From NCBI RefSeq assembly GCF_050003625.1, contig NC_134400.1, positions 45,931,096 through 45,995,095 on the forward strand: a stretch of DNA of 64,000 nt. The letters are read 5' to 3'. Below are positions 1 to 12,887 of this stretch, piece after piece (position 1 is the stretch's first letter; each line of letters starts with the position of its first letter). A program made the translations under genes and the position numbers. Source of the DNA: Haematobia irritans (taxonomy: Eukaryota; Arthropoda; Insecta; Diptera; Muscidae). The notes beneath the pieces were generated by a model, which was not told the DNA's origin, ran no database searches, and saw only the letters and a program-made list of their open reading frames with translations.

Positions 1-748
1 AAAACCCTGAATTTATATTCCCGCACAATCATGACGTTGGTGTGAATCATATTTGTGGTGCATAAAAATAAATGTTGCTAGAACACAGAATTTCTTGTCA
101 TGGCATGCATACCGATACTCACACACACTAAAATGTTGCCCAAAAATCGGTACGCATTAGGTGTGGTAGTAGGTATAAATACAGTGATCACCCAAAGTAT
201 ACATGTGACGACAATATTATTAAACTTATTGAATTTATGTGATTTCGTTTCGTTTTATATAAACAGATAACTGTGAGTGTAAATTTCTAATTTTATTGTC
301 ATGAAAAAATCATCGAGAAAAATAATTCGATATTATTTTCAAAGATGCACTTTATTAAAATTCCCAGATATACATTCCTACATTTGGTATCAAATTAAAA
401 CATTTACATTGAAAATATAAAAAACCGAAAATCGGTTGTTGTGATCTTGAAAACCCCTGTCCACCGTAAATGGGATTTTCCTCAAAACCGACAATCTATG
501 TAAAAAAGATAAAACAATGCACCGGTTTTGAACACTATATACTTAACCAAGATATGAAATCCCATCCATTAGGGTGGTCGGTATAAAAATAGGCTAGTGT
601 GAAACCATTATACAGAAATGGGGCAAAATACCGATATTCATGGAGCTTCCAAACCATTGAGAATTTCTAGAAATGTGGCATACTCATTTGAAAAAAAAGT
701 GGCACAATTTTTCGTAAAGAAAATGCAATAATTAATTGGATTTATAAC
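1..748. other. AT-rich non-coding sequence
   Basis: No open frame of note, no RNA gene and no recognisable repeat on either strand. Unremarkable AT-rich sequence. Confidence 0.5.
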
Positions 749-836
749 AGTGTATTATATAGGTTTAAGTGGCAGCCCGATTAGGTTTCAGGCTCACTTA
801 GACTATTCAGTCCATTGTGATAGTGTATTATATAGG
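749..836 (-). mobile_element. 58-bp 5'-truncated LINE/SINE tail with 15-bp target duplications
   Basis: The insert (764-821) is the reverse complement of the 3' tail shared by the LOA-type LINE at 15.9-21.0 kb and the SINEs of this window; both carry CAATGGACTGAATAGTCTAA. It lies between two perfect copies of AGTGTATTATATAGG (749-763 and 822-836). Perfect target duplications around a bare tail indicate a retrotransposition event that ended after a few dozen bases. With only the shared tail left, LINE and SINE origin cannot be told apart. Confidence 0.85.
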
Positions 837-1050
837 GTACTTGTAATTAAAAAGTGGCACAGTATGACACAAAAATTTAAAAGGTATCACGTTTAGTGGC
901 ACAAAACTATCACCGCTTGAAAAAAGTGGCAAATTTGTCACTAAAGTGACACAACGGTAACTTTTCTATTCACAATGGCCAACACTGGAAAAAGGAAGGA
1001 AAACATAATAAATAAATAAAATTTTCTGAAATTAGATTATTTTCACATAT

Positions 1051-1570
<520 letters not shown>

Positions 1571-1660
1571 CAGGGCTGTGGAGCCGGAGTCGGAGTCTGA
1601 AAATTTGGCTGGAGTCGGAGTCGTAAAAATTTTGCTCGACTCCGGCTAAACCAAATTTTT
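1571..1660. repeat. GGAGTC-rich short degenerate repeat
   Basis: Repeated GGAGTCGGAGTC-like hexamers with a complementary CTCGACTCCGG nearby. It abuts the truncated family A copy. Origin unknown. Confidence 0.6.
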
Positions 1661-1894
1661 TAAGCTTTTACGCAAATTAGTTTCCATTCGATCAATGTAC
1701 AGCATGATTGTAAATGAAAACCAACTTCCAATTACGGCTATCTTTTTATGTTTCCTAGAATGTTAGACTAGCAGATGGGCTGGATCGATCCATTTTAATG
1801 CACATATCAATTTATTTGAAATATTTCGAACAATCGAAATTATTTTTTTTTTAATTTTATTGTAAGGCCATATACATATGTGGAATATTGACAG

Positions 1895-2482
1895 ACATTT
1901 TTTTTCAAAGTTGTTTTTTATAAAAAATTTTGTCAAAAGGTTATTTCTATAAAAAGTTTTGTCAAAATTTTATTTCTATAGGAAATTTTGTCAAAATTTT
2001 ATTTCTATAAAAAAATTTATTCAAAATTTTATTACTGTAGAAATATTTTTTTCTATAGAAAATTTAGTGAAAATTTTATTTCTATAGAAAATCTATAGAA
2101 AATGTTGCCAAAATTTTATAGTTATAGATTTTTTTATTAGAAAATTTGGTCTCAATTTTATTTCTATAGAAAATTTTGTCAAAATTTTATTTCTATAGAA
2201 AATTTTGTCAAAATTTTGTTTCTGTAGAATATTTTATTTCTATAAGAAAAAATTGTCAAATTTTATTTTTATAGCAAATTTTTTCAAATTTTTTTTCTTA
2301 CTGATGCTCACTGCTATAAAAAATGTATTCAAAATTTTATTACGATAGAAATATTTTTTTTTTATAAAATTTAGTCAAAATTTTATTTCTATAGAAAATT
2401 TAGTCAAAATTTTGTTTCTATTGAATATTTTGCAAAATTTTATTTCTATAGAAAATTTTGCAAAATTTTGTTTGCTACACAA
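1895..2482 (+). repeat. 29-bp AT-rich satellite block
   Basis: About 20 degenerate units with the palindromic cores TTTCTATAGAAA and AAAATTTT. It directly precedes the family A copy that starts at 2483. Units are more diverged here than in the 59-61 kb array. Confidence 0.85.
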
Positions 2483-3670
2483 TTTTTATACCCTCCCCCA
2501 TAGGATGGGGGGTATATTAACTTTGTCATTCCGTTTGTAACACATCGAAATATTGCTCTAAGACCCCATAAAGTATATATATTCTGGGTCGTGGTGAAAT
2601 TCTGAGTCGATCTGAGCATGTCCGTCCGTCCGTCCGTCTGTTGAAATCACGCTAACTTCCGAACGAAACAAGCTATCGACTTGAAACTTGGCACAAGTAG
2701 TTGTTATTGATGTAGGTCGGATGGTATTGCAAATGGGCCATATCGGTCCACTTTTTCGTATAGCCCCCATATAAACGGACCCCCAAATGTGGATTGCAGA
2801 GCCTATAAGAGAAGCATATTTCATCCGATCCGGCTGACATTTGGTACATGGTGTTGGTATATGGTCTCTAACAACCATGTAAAAATTGGTCCATATTGGT
2901 CCATAATTATATATAGCCCCCATATAAACCGATCCCCCGATTTGGCTTGTTGAGCCTCAAAGAGAAGCAAATTTCATCCGATATTGGTCCATAATTATAT
3001 ATAGCCCTCAGATAAACCGATCCCCCGATTTGGCTTGTTGAGCCTCAAAGAGAAGCAAATTTCATCCGATCCGGCTGAAATTTGGCACATGGTATAAGTA
3101 TATGGTCTCTAACAACCATTCAAAAATTTGTCCATATCAGTCCATTATTATATATAGCCCCCATATAAACCGATCCCCAGATTTGAACTCCGTAGCCTCT
3201 TGGAGGAGCAAAATTCATCCGATCCGGTTCAAATTTGCAACGTGGTGTTAGTATATGGCCGCTAATAACCATGCCAAAATTGGTCCATATCGCTCTATAG
3301 TTATATATAGCCGATCCCCAATCACACAAAAATTGGTCCATGTCGGTTCATAATCATGGTTGCCATTCGAGTCAAAAATAATCTAGCAAAATTTTATTTC
3401 TATAGAAAATTTTGTCAAAATTTTATTCCTATAGAAAATTTTGTCGAAATTTTAATTCTATAGAGAATGTTGTCAAAATTTTACTTCTATAGAAAATGTT
3501 GTCAAAATTTTATTTCTATAGAAAATTTTGTCAAACTTAATTATTTTTATATGTATTTACCCAAGTAATTCGATTGTGGATGACAGTCTTCAGTAGAAGT
3601 TTCTACGCAATCCATGGTGGAGAGTACATAAGCTTCGGCCTGGCCGAACTTACGGCCGTATATACTTGTT
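2483..3670 (+). repeat. Family A dispersed repeat, near full-length with both termini
   Basis: Has the 5' terminus (TTTTTATACCCTCCCCC), a short TA tract, the GTCC/GTCT tract, several ~153-bp body units, a 29-bp repeat block (about 3376-3535) and the 3' terminus. The 3' terminus holds the palindrome TTCGGCCTGGCCGAA (3634-3648) followed by ACGGCCGTATATACTTGTT. It encodes no protein of its own, so it is presumably non-autonomous. Confidence 0.85.
3376..3535 (+). repeat. 29-bp satellite block inside a family A element
   Basis: Five to six units, preceded by the family A segment AAAAATAATCTAGCAAAATT and followed by family A 3' sequence. It is therefore an internal part of the element and not a separate array. 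Confidence 0.85.
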
Positions 3671-4397
3671 TTTAAATTGTATTTCTATTGATAATTTTTG
3701 CAAACTTTTATTTCTATAAAAAATTTAGTCAAAATTTTGTTTCTGTAGAAAATTTATTTACTAGACAAACATTTTTCCAAAATTTTTCCAAAAATACTTA
3801 CTGCTAAATCGAAAACTTGTAGAAGTGACTCAAATTTTTAAAATTTTCAATGAATGAATCATAAATGCATTTTTGCGAAATTGTCTATATAATTATAAAT
3901 ATTTCCTAAATATTGCCCGAGATTTTGTAGAAGTCTGATTTGAGATTTTATCAAAAAGTAGACCTAAATACAAAGTTGGGCATAGTATATTATAATCGGT
4001 CCACACGTCTTTAGACTTTTCTTACATTTTTATTTTTTGTTAAAATTGTGTTACGTCCCATAACGTTAGATTTAAATTTTAAGTGCATAGATTTTGTAGA
4101 AGTATATACAATTTTGTCTAAATCGATTCATATTCAAACTCATGCATATGGGAATATAAACGTTTATATAGCTCGCAACAAATTTAAAGTATTTGAGATA
4201 GTATAAATAATTTTGGTCCACAAATACATATACTGTTGGTATCTTCTCATATTATGATGGGTATTTATATCATTATTTTATTTATTAAAAATTGCCCTAA
4301 ATTTGAAATATAGAGTTCAATTGGCATCTAATGTGAAATTAAGACCTTTTTTTTGCACACATAAATAAATACGATACTTTATATCGAGCCATATCAC
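3671..4397. other. AT-rich non-coding sequence with a possible family B scrap
   Basis: No gene seen. Around 3975-4040, sequence resembling the degenerate 3' end of family B (a TATATTATAATCGG-like stretch, then TTTAGACTTTTC) suggests an old fragment. Confidence 0.35.
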
Positions 4398-5032
4398 TAG
4401 TATATGGCCGCTAACAGCCATGCAAAAATTGGTCCATATCGGTCTATAGTTATATATAGCCAATGGCCAATCACACAAAAATTGGTCTATATCGCCAAAA
4501 ATAATCTACCAAAATTTTTAACAAAATTTTCTATAGAAATAAAATTTTAACAAATTTTTTTATAGAAATACAATTTTGAAATTTTTTCTATAGAAATAAA
4601 ATTTTGATAAAATTTTAAAAATTTTATTTCTATAGAAAAAATTTCAAAATTTTCAAAATTTTATTTCTATAGAAAATTTTGTCAAAATTTTATTTCTACA
4701 GAAAATTTTATCAAAATTTTATTTCTATTGAAAATTATGTCAAAATTTTATTTCTATAGAAAATTATGTCAACATTTTATTTCTATAGAAAATTTTGTCG
4801 AACTGAATTATATACGTCTTTAATCGGCATTTTGTTTGTTTAATATATGCCCCGTATGGACTGACTTACAATTTAGAAGACGGTGTTAAGGATTGTTTAA
4901 GATGCCTTGCCATCGACAAGTGTTACCGCAACCGATTGTGGATGACAGTCTTTAGTAGAAGTTTCTACGCAATCCATGGTGACGGGTACATAAGATTCGG
5001 CCTGGCCGAACTTACGGCCGTATATACTTGTG
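4398..5032 (+). repeat. Family A dispersed repeat, 3' part
   Basis: Begins within a body unit (TATATGGCCGCTAACAGCC), carries a 29-bp repeat block (about 4495-4800), then the unique 3' segment and the terminal palindrome with TATATACTTGT. The 5' terminus is missing. The 29-bp block changes orientation part-way through. Confidence 0.8.
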
Positions 5033-7383
5033 TTTAATAAAAAAATTGTAGCTCTTCATTCATTTGAAATTTCCTGTACTTTATTATACATCTATATATT
5101 TTATATTTCCTTGCTGAATTACTCATTTAATAAATTTTATTATTATATTTTTAGGTAAGTGATTGGATCATCTTATTTGATATTATTATTAAATACGTAA
5201 GTAAATTTATAATTACAAAAAAGTAATTTCTATTTTAATTTAATATGAAATTTAATAAAGGCTCTCAAACTTGAAAAAAGCTTATATACCTCTAAAGTGG
5301 AAAATGTTTTTCATAGGTTTTGGGAGGGTTGACACCTCCCAAAAAACTTGACCAAATTTAGACGATCGGTGGTATTAATTTCTGAAAAGTTTCACTTTAA
5401 ATTATATAATATTACTTCCACATAATGAGAGAAGCAAATATTTTCAAATATACAAAATATGTTCCTATGGCTTCCTAATTTAATTTAATCGAAATTCTAA
5501 GCCATTTGCTAATAAAAAAAAACTAAACAAATTTGAGCTGTCTGAAGCATCCTTGTAACATACTAATTATGATTTTCATACGAATTTTACATTATGCGAC
5601 TAATTGAAGCTACCCTAGAACTTATTCCGGCAGAGTTTACAGTCATATTTACTTACTTCTTCAAACATGCTGATGGGCCAAAAAAAAATGGAAGAGAAAA
5701 ATTCTAAACAGCAATATGACCACTAGACTAACATTTCCACCATAAATGTCAACTATCCTTGAGAGCCATAAACTGCCTTTCCCAATGGATATATCTCCAC
5801 ATGTTGCTTGGTATCCAAAGAAAAACATAACAATAGGAAAATATGTGTCTCTCTTTTTCCTATGAAATTCCAAGGACTCTCATATGAAAATTTACTGATT
5901 TTTCCGTATGTCTGCCAGTACATATTAGGGAGTCAGCTAAATTTCGGTTTTATTTGAAACTTAAATATGTTGTTTTCTTATATTGCAAGCCACTTTTATT
6001 GTTAGTCTGTCCTTTCATTCCCTACCATTTCATGCTATGCCATTATTTTGTTTCGATGTGGTTGCTCTAAGATGATATTTATTGTATCCCATAAAATATG
6101 CAATTTTATAGCTTTGATGTTGTACTTAAAATGTCAGTACTCCATTGCTTCCATAGTCAACCTAAGGTAAATAAATGGGATGTAACAAAATCCAACAAAA
6201 TAGAATGCCAGAGAGACATGAAATGAAAGAAAAATCACCAAAAAGGGCATTTCCTTCGTGTGTCTAAAGTCTTGAAGGTATTTTATCCATATTTGTGGAA
6301 GAAAGTTAAATTAGTTTGAAAATAAATAATGTAATATTATATTGAACTAAATGAAACCATAAATTAAATTAAAATATTTTTTTTTTATTTATTTATTTAT
6401 TAAATTAAATTCCTTGCGAAAGGAATAGAAAAACGAAGTCATAGGTCTTCATTTGATTTTTAGGGTTTCAATTCAATAACGACTCACGTTACAAGCAAAA
6501 TCCAAACGATAGAATATCCACCCACATCCCATGACGATGAACATTAAAAATATGTTCAAATCTATGTATGCTTAAGCTATAGGCGGAAAAGTCTATTCAC
6601 CGCAGACAACTATTTAAGTCTACAAATTTGCATTTAACCTCAGCTACAGACAGATATTAAAACCTTAATGCAATGCGGTTTCCGTGCTTTTTGTTATATG
6701 GGCCAACAAACCGCAGTTGCCAAGGAATCGTAGACGAAAATATAGGCATTGAGGTTGTCTTACAATGTTTGCAAAGCCATAAACTTTTTCCAATCACCAT
6801 CACCATGTAAGCATAGTAAGAATGTTGTGTAGTGGGAAAGAGGTTAAGGATAGGATAGAGAGAGAGACAGAAAAATTGAGAGTAAAACAAGGTTCATTAT
6901 ACCCATAAAAAACATTGAAATGGGTTATGTAATTTCTATGCAAACCTGCTCATATTCTCCATAGTTCTATTTTTGAATACTGAAATTGTTCTGTCATCTT
7001 CTTGAGAAATTTACAGCAGTCGACAGCCGTTTTCGCATTCGGGAACTCTTATCCACCGATATTAAAATAATGACATTTTAATTAAAACAAAGTTTATAAT
7101 CTTTACTTCAAAATTTTTTCATTAAATTTAGCACACAAATTATGCAAATTTGCGTCCCTCCGTTAAAGTCACATGTCTTTAAACTAAAGAAAATTTTCCT
7201 TAAAATAATGAAACACATTTTTGATTTAAGGAAATCATCCTTAAATGAACTGAAATATTGAATCTTTAGTTTTAAGATAAAAAAGCTTCAAATATAGGCC
7301 AAGAATTATTTTGAGTTGCATAAACTTCCATATTAGGTCAATATTTTTTTCAGTACAGTACAAGAAAGTAAAAGAAAGCAAGC
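5033..7383. other. Non-coding sequence, no gene recognised
   Basis: Open frames up to ~77 codons are present, but none shows a domain, a plausible start context or repeat homology. A short T-rich stretch lies near 6370-6395. Confidence 0.45.
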
Positions 7384-9384
7384 CTACACAGAACAAGTAT
7401 ATACAGCACTAAGTTGGGCAGGGCCGAATCTTAAATACCGACCACCATGAACCAAATATTAGAGTTTCCTTTGAAATTTCAGGAGGACTTGAGGACAATT
7501 CCCGAAGATAAATTTAAAGATTTCACCTATGAGGACTATATCAGATTCTCGATTTATAAGAACCATTTTTGTTTGAGTTTTAGAGGAATCATTAACATCT
7601 CTTGTAAGTGTGCAAGAAAATTATAAAATAACGTCTTGATTTGAAATCTTAAATCTGTAGAAGTAAAATCTGGAAATTTTACATTGAGTTTCAAGCAATT
7701 TTCATGATCAGTGCGCCTTCTACACCCTCAAGAAGTGAAGTCGGTCTATATGGAGGCATTACCAACTGGACCGATAAAAACTTAATCCGATACACGTTTT
7801 TGTGAGCCTAAAATACCAGAATATTTACAATTTCAGGCAAATCAGATAAAAACTACGATTTCTAGAAACCCAAGGAGTTAAATCGGGAGATCGTTCTTAT
7901 GGGGGCTATACTAAAATATGGACCGATACTCACCGTTTTCGGCACACCTCTTTATGACCCGAAAATACCTTTAGATTTCCAATTTCAGGCAAATAGGATA
8001 AAAACTTCGGATTCTAGAAGCCCAAGAAGTAAAATCGGGAAATCGGTCTGTATGGGGGCTATACCAAAATATGGAGCGATACTCACAATTTTTGGCACAC
8101 TTATTTGTGGTCCTACAATACCTCTAGATTTCCAATTTCAGGCAAATAGGATAAAAACTTCGGATTCTAGAAGCCCAAGAAGTAAAATCGGGAGATCGTT
8201 CTTATGGGGGCTATAGTAAAATACGGACCGATACTCACCGTTTTCGGCACACCTCTTTATGGTCCTAAAATACATCTAGATTTCCAATTTCAGGCAAATA
8301 GGATAAAAACTTCGGATTCTGGAAGCCCAAGAAGTAAAATCGGGAAATGGGTCTATATGGGGCTATATGGGGCTATATGGGGCTATACCAAAATATGGAC
8401 CGATACTCACCATTTTCAGCACACCTCTTTATGGTCCTAAAATACCTCTAGATTTCCAATTTCAGACAAATTGGATAAAAACTACGGTTTCTATAAGCCC
8501 AAGACCCCAAATCGAGAGGTCGTTTTATATGGGGACCATACCAAAACATGGACCGATACTCACAATTTTTGGCACACGTATTTGTGGTCCTACAATACCT
8601 CTAGATTTTCAATTTCAGGTAAATTGAATAAAAACTGCGATTTCTATAAGCCCAAAAAGTAAAATCGGGAGATCGGTCTATATTGGGGGCTATACCAATA
8701 TATGGACCAATACTCACAATTTTTGGCACACGTATTTGTGGTCCTACAATACCTCTAGATTTCGAATTTCAGGTAAATTGAATAAAAACTGCGGTTTCTA
8801 TAAGCCCAAGAAATAAAATAGGGAGATCGCTCTATATGGGGGCTATACCAAAATATGGACCGATACTCACAATTTTTGGCACTCGTATTTGTGATCCTAC
8901 AATACCTCTAGATTTCCAATTTCAGATAAATTGAATAAAAACTGCGGTTTCTATAAGCCCAAGAAGTAAAATCGGGAGATCGGTCTATATGGGGGCTATA
9001 CCAAAACATGGACCGATACTCACCATTTTCAGCACACCTCTTTATGGTCCTAAAATACCTCTAGATTTCAAATTTCAGGCAAATTGGATAAAAACTACGA
9101 TTTCTATAAGCCCAAGACCCCAAATCGGGAGGTCGGTTTATATGGGGACTATATCAAAACCTGGACCGATATAGCCCATCTTCGAACTTGACCTGCCTGC
9201 AGACAAAAGACGAGTTTGTGCAAAATTTCAGCACGATTGCTTCATTATTGAAGACTGTAGCGTGATTACAACAGACAGACAGACAGACGGACAGACGGAC
9301 ATCGTTATATCGTCTTAGAATTTCTCCAATTTTCGCACAAGATAGTTCATTTTCCCATAACATAGTTTACTTTTTTCTGTGTAG
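7384..9384 (-). repeat. Family C dispersed repeat with eight or more 153-bp tandem units
   Basis: The minus-strand element ends in AACAAGTATATACAGC at 7391 and has a GACAGACAGACGG microsatellite near 9270-9300, mirroring families A and B. The body consists of units spaced 152-153 bp, marked by CTCTAGATTTCC at about 8121, 8446, 8599, 8752, 8905 and 9058. A 10-bp inverted repeat, CTACACAGAA / TTCTGTGTAG, bounds it at 7384-7393 and 9375-9384. The plus-strand frames read a 51-residue repeat beginning MGAI.KYGPI. I treat this as a by-product of a period divisible by three, not as a protein. Confidence 0.8.
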
Positions 9385-9409
9385 TGATATCCCGATATTC
9401 TTCCTTCTC

Positions 9410-10826
9410 TCAAAGAAATATATATTCTGAGTCCTGGTGAAATTCTGAGTCGATCTAAGCATGTCCGTCCGTCCGTCCGTCTGTTGAAATCACCGAACGA
9501 AATAAGCTATTGACTTGAAATTTGGCACACGTAGTTGTTATTGATGTCGGTCGGATGGTATTACAAATCGGCCTTATCGGACCACTTTATAACCCCCCAT
9601 ATAAACCGACGCTCAGATATGGCTTGCGGAGCCTCTTGGAGGAGTAAAATTCATCCGATCCAGTTGAAATTTGGTACATGGTGTTAGTATATGGTCTCTA
9701 ACAACTATGCAAAAACTGGTCCATATCGGTCCATAATTATATATAGCCCCCATATAAACCGATCCCCAGATTTGGCTTGCGGAGCCTCTAAGAGAAGCAA
9801 ATTTCATCCGATCCGGCTGAAAATTGGTACTTGGTGTTGGTATATGGTCTCTAACAACCATGCAGAAATTGGTCCACATCGGTTCATAATTATGTATAGC
9901 CCCCATATAAATCGATCCCCAGATTTGATCTCCGGAGCCTCGTGGAAGAGCAAAATTTATCAGATTCGCTTGAAATTTGGTACATGGTGTTGGTATATGG
10001 TCTCTAACAACCATGCAAAAATTGGTCCACATCGGTTCATAATTATATAAAGCCCCCATATAAACCGATCCCCAGATTTGACCTCCGGAGACTCTTGGAA
10101 GAGCAAAATTCATCTGATTCAGTTTAAATTTGGTACGTGGTTTTATTATATGGCCTCAAACACCCATGCATAAATTGGTCGAAATCGGTCCATAATTATA
10201 TATAGCCCCCATATAAACCGATGCCCAGATTTGACCTCCGGTGTCTTTTGGTGAAGCAAAATTCATCCGATCTGATTGAAATTTAGTACGTAGTGTTAGT
10301 ATATGGTCTCTAACAACCATGCAGGAATGGTCCATATCAGTCCATAATTATATATAGGCCCCATATAAACCGATCCCCAGATTTGATCTCCGGTACCTTT
10401 TGGAAAAGCAAATTTCTTCCGATCTGGTTGAAATTTGGTAACAGGTGTTAGTATATGATATTTAACAACCATGCCAAAAGTGGTCCATATCGGTCCATAA
10501 ACATATATAGCGCCCATATAAACCGATTCCCCGAGATTTGGTTTTGGATCCTCTGGGAGGAGCAAACTTCATCCGAGTCAGTTGAAATTTGGTACACTGT
10601 GCTAGTATAAGGGCATTAACAACCATGCCTAACTAGGTCCATATCGCTCTATAGTTATATATAGCCCTCAGATAAATCGATCCCCAATCACGCAAAAATT
10701 TGTCCATATCAAGTTCATAAGTAATTCGATTGTGGATGGCAGTCTTTCGTAGAAGATTCTATGCAATCCATGGTGGAGGGTACATAAGATTCGGCCTGGC
10801 CGAACTTACGGCCGTATATACTTGTT
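9410..10826 (+). repeat. Family A dispersed repeat, 5'-truncated, with 153-bp units
   Basis: Starts at the TA tract next to ATTCTGAGTCCTGGTG, continues through the GTCC/GTCT tract and about seven body units (GGTCCA landmarks at 9718, 9871 and 10024 give an exact 153-bp period), and ends with the terminal palindrome and TATATACTTGTT. The long minus-strand frame at 9613-10113 reads the 51-residue repeat. Confidence 0.85.
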
Positions 10827-11933
10827 GTAAATAATTTTATTGCATGCCTTAATTTATTGAATTTAGTATTTTTTACGATTAGCACACACACACACGCTCA
10901 CACATACTCAAAATGATTTATTGACAAGTCATAATGGGTGTGGTAAAAATATTAACTGCAGCTAGGCTCAAGCAGCTAATTTGTAGGTTAAACATGAGCC
11001 GCTTATTTCCATGTGCAATATCTCACATGAGCAGTATAAATCGTGCGATGATGGTGATATAAAATGCCAGTCTAGTTTATTACACGCACTTCTCTCTAGA
11101 CATGGCTAAAATTTTTGCAGGTTTTAGCCAAGCCACAATACAGAGTGCGTGCCTAGCAACATTTGTCTTGTTTACGTGTGCCTGTCTATTCATCGAACAG
11201 CAATGTTTGTTTGTTGTGTTTTGTGTTTGTTTTTCTCTCCCTCTCCCTAACAGATTGTATTGCTCTTCAATATCATTAGAGCATTTAAGATACTAATGGC
11301 CTTTTTATATACCTTGTATATTTTTGTATCTGCTCAAGCTACTTCTCGGAGGATGATGCTGCACTTCATTGTCATGAAGAGCGGAAGGAAAGCACATCCT
11401 TCTTGACTAGACTAGAGCTTATCGATGATGTTTATACAGCTTGGGAATTTTCTAGTAGATCTTGATAGAAAGATTGTTTGGGTTTGTTTTGTGTTTTTTT
11501 TTTAATCGTCCTTATATATGCATATCTATGTTAGGAGGCTAAAGAAGACACATATATTTAAAATGTGTACAGTATCCTACACAAAAAAGAACTCTTATAA
11601 AATTCCATGAAAATTATTTCATATAGAGCAGAAATACTTATAAATAAATAAACAATAATATAATAAATAACTTAGAACCTCAATTAAACAATTAATGGAA
11701 TTTTCCGATCAATTTTCTCGATTGACGAAATTTCAATAAAAAAATTAATTGGATCGATTAATTTCTAGATTGAACTGCATGAAAAAAATCTGTGTGGTGT
11801 ATGTGCTCTCAGGCAGACTGACGAAAAAACAGCACTATGTTAACCCTATACAGACATCCTTCGTCAAAATGACGACGCGTAATTTCGATCTAAAATACGT
11901 TTTTGACGATTAGGAAAGGATAAATTTAAGTTA
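10827..11933. other. Non-coding sequence, no gene recognised
   Basis: A 64-codon frame at 11102-11296 is Cys/Leu-rich with no recognisable domain or downstream continuation. Around 11677-11800, CAATTAA-rich sequence ending in TCTGTGTGG resembles the insertion at 62.65-63.25 kb. Confidence 0.4.
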
Positions 11934-12887
11934 TACACTCTTAGAAAAATATGTTTTTCATATGTTCCGATATAAACAAAATGTGTTTCGGGCACAATTT
12001 TAAAACACAATATATTTAAGTGCAAACATGTAATGTTCCTAAACTAACACTAAATGTTTGGGACATCTATGTTAATATGTTAGAATATATTATGTTTGGG
12101 GCATGAATGTTTCATAAAAATCATATGTGTGAATGCAAACTTTTATAAATTTACAAATTTCGACTAAACATACATATGGTGTGATATTTTATTCAAAGCG
12201 ACAAAGAGAGTATAGAGAAAGAAATAGAGATGGAAACCGGGAGAGTTGACGAAAGATATCAACATAACACAGCAAAAGAATCAAAAGAGAACAATTTCTG
12301 TGAAACCGCTTGTATGTTGTTTCGGAAAACTGTTTTATGATAAGGCCAAAAATTTGATATGCTTAAGTCTAAATATTATTTAATTTGAATAAAGAGAATA
12401 GACATTCGGAACCATTTGAAAAACAAACAGCATATGTTTTCGCCTTGAAAGCAGCATTTTATGTATGTGTGGACATGTGTTTTGTTTATCATTTTGGCAT
12501 TATGAGCACAATTTTTTTCTTGGTTCGTTAAAAGAAATCAGGGGTCTTCATAAAAATAAGGGAAGGGCACTATACTCTTTTTAGAGTTGGGGCAGTAAAA
12601 TGAAATAAGGAGGAAATAGTGAAAAATTACACAGTGAAATGTATAAAAACAAAGTTTAGTTCCTCTTTATTAATAAGTAGTCCACGAGGAGTTGACGGAC
12701 ACCTTCAAATATAAAAGCGGGCATTAAGTTCGAGTTTTGCAGATAAAACAATTTAAAAAGTTTATTTTCTCTAAAATGAATTATTAAAGAAAAATAAAAG
12801 GCATTTTAGACCGATGGTGTTAAATGCTAGTAAAAAACTGTTCACGCCTAAATAAATTTATGTTTATATTATAAAATTATTTATGTA

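Noticed and set aside
9613..10113. 166-residue and similar frames starting MGAI or MNFA in families A and C
   Set aside because: They arise because the 153-bp repeat unit is divisible by three. Units contain scattered stops, the frames end arbitrarily and family B has stops in the equivalent frame. Kept only as a finding about period conservation.
11102..11296. Small secreted or membrane protein gene
   Set aside because: A hydrophobic, Cys-rich 64-codon frame with no recognisable domain; composition explained by T/G-rich DNA.
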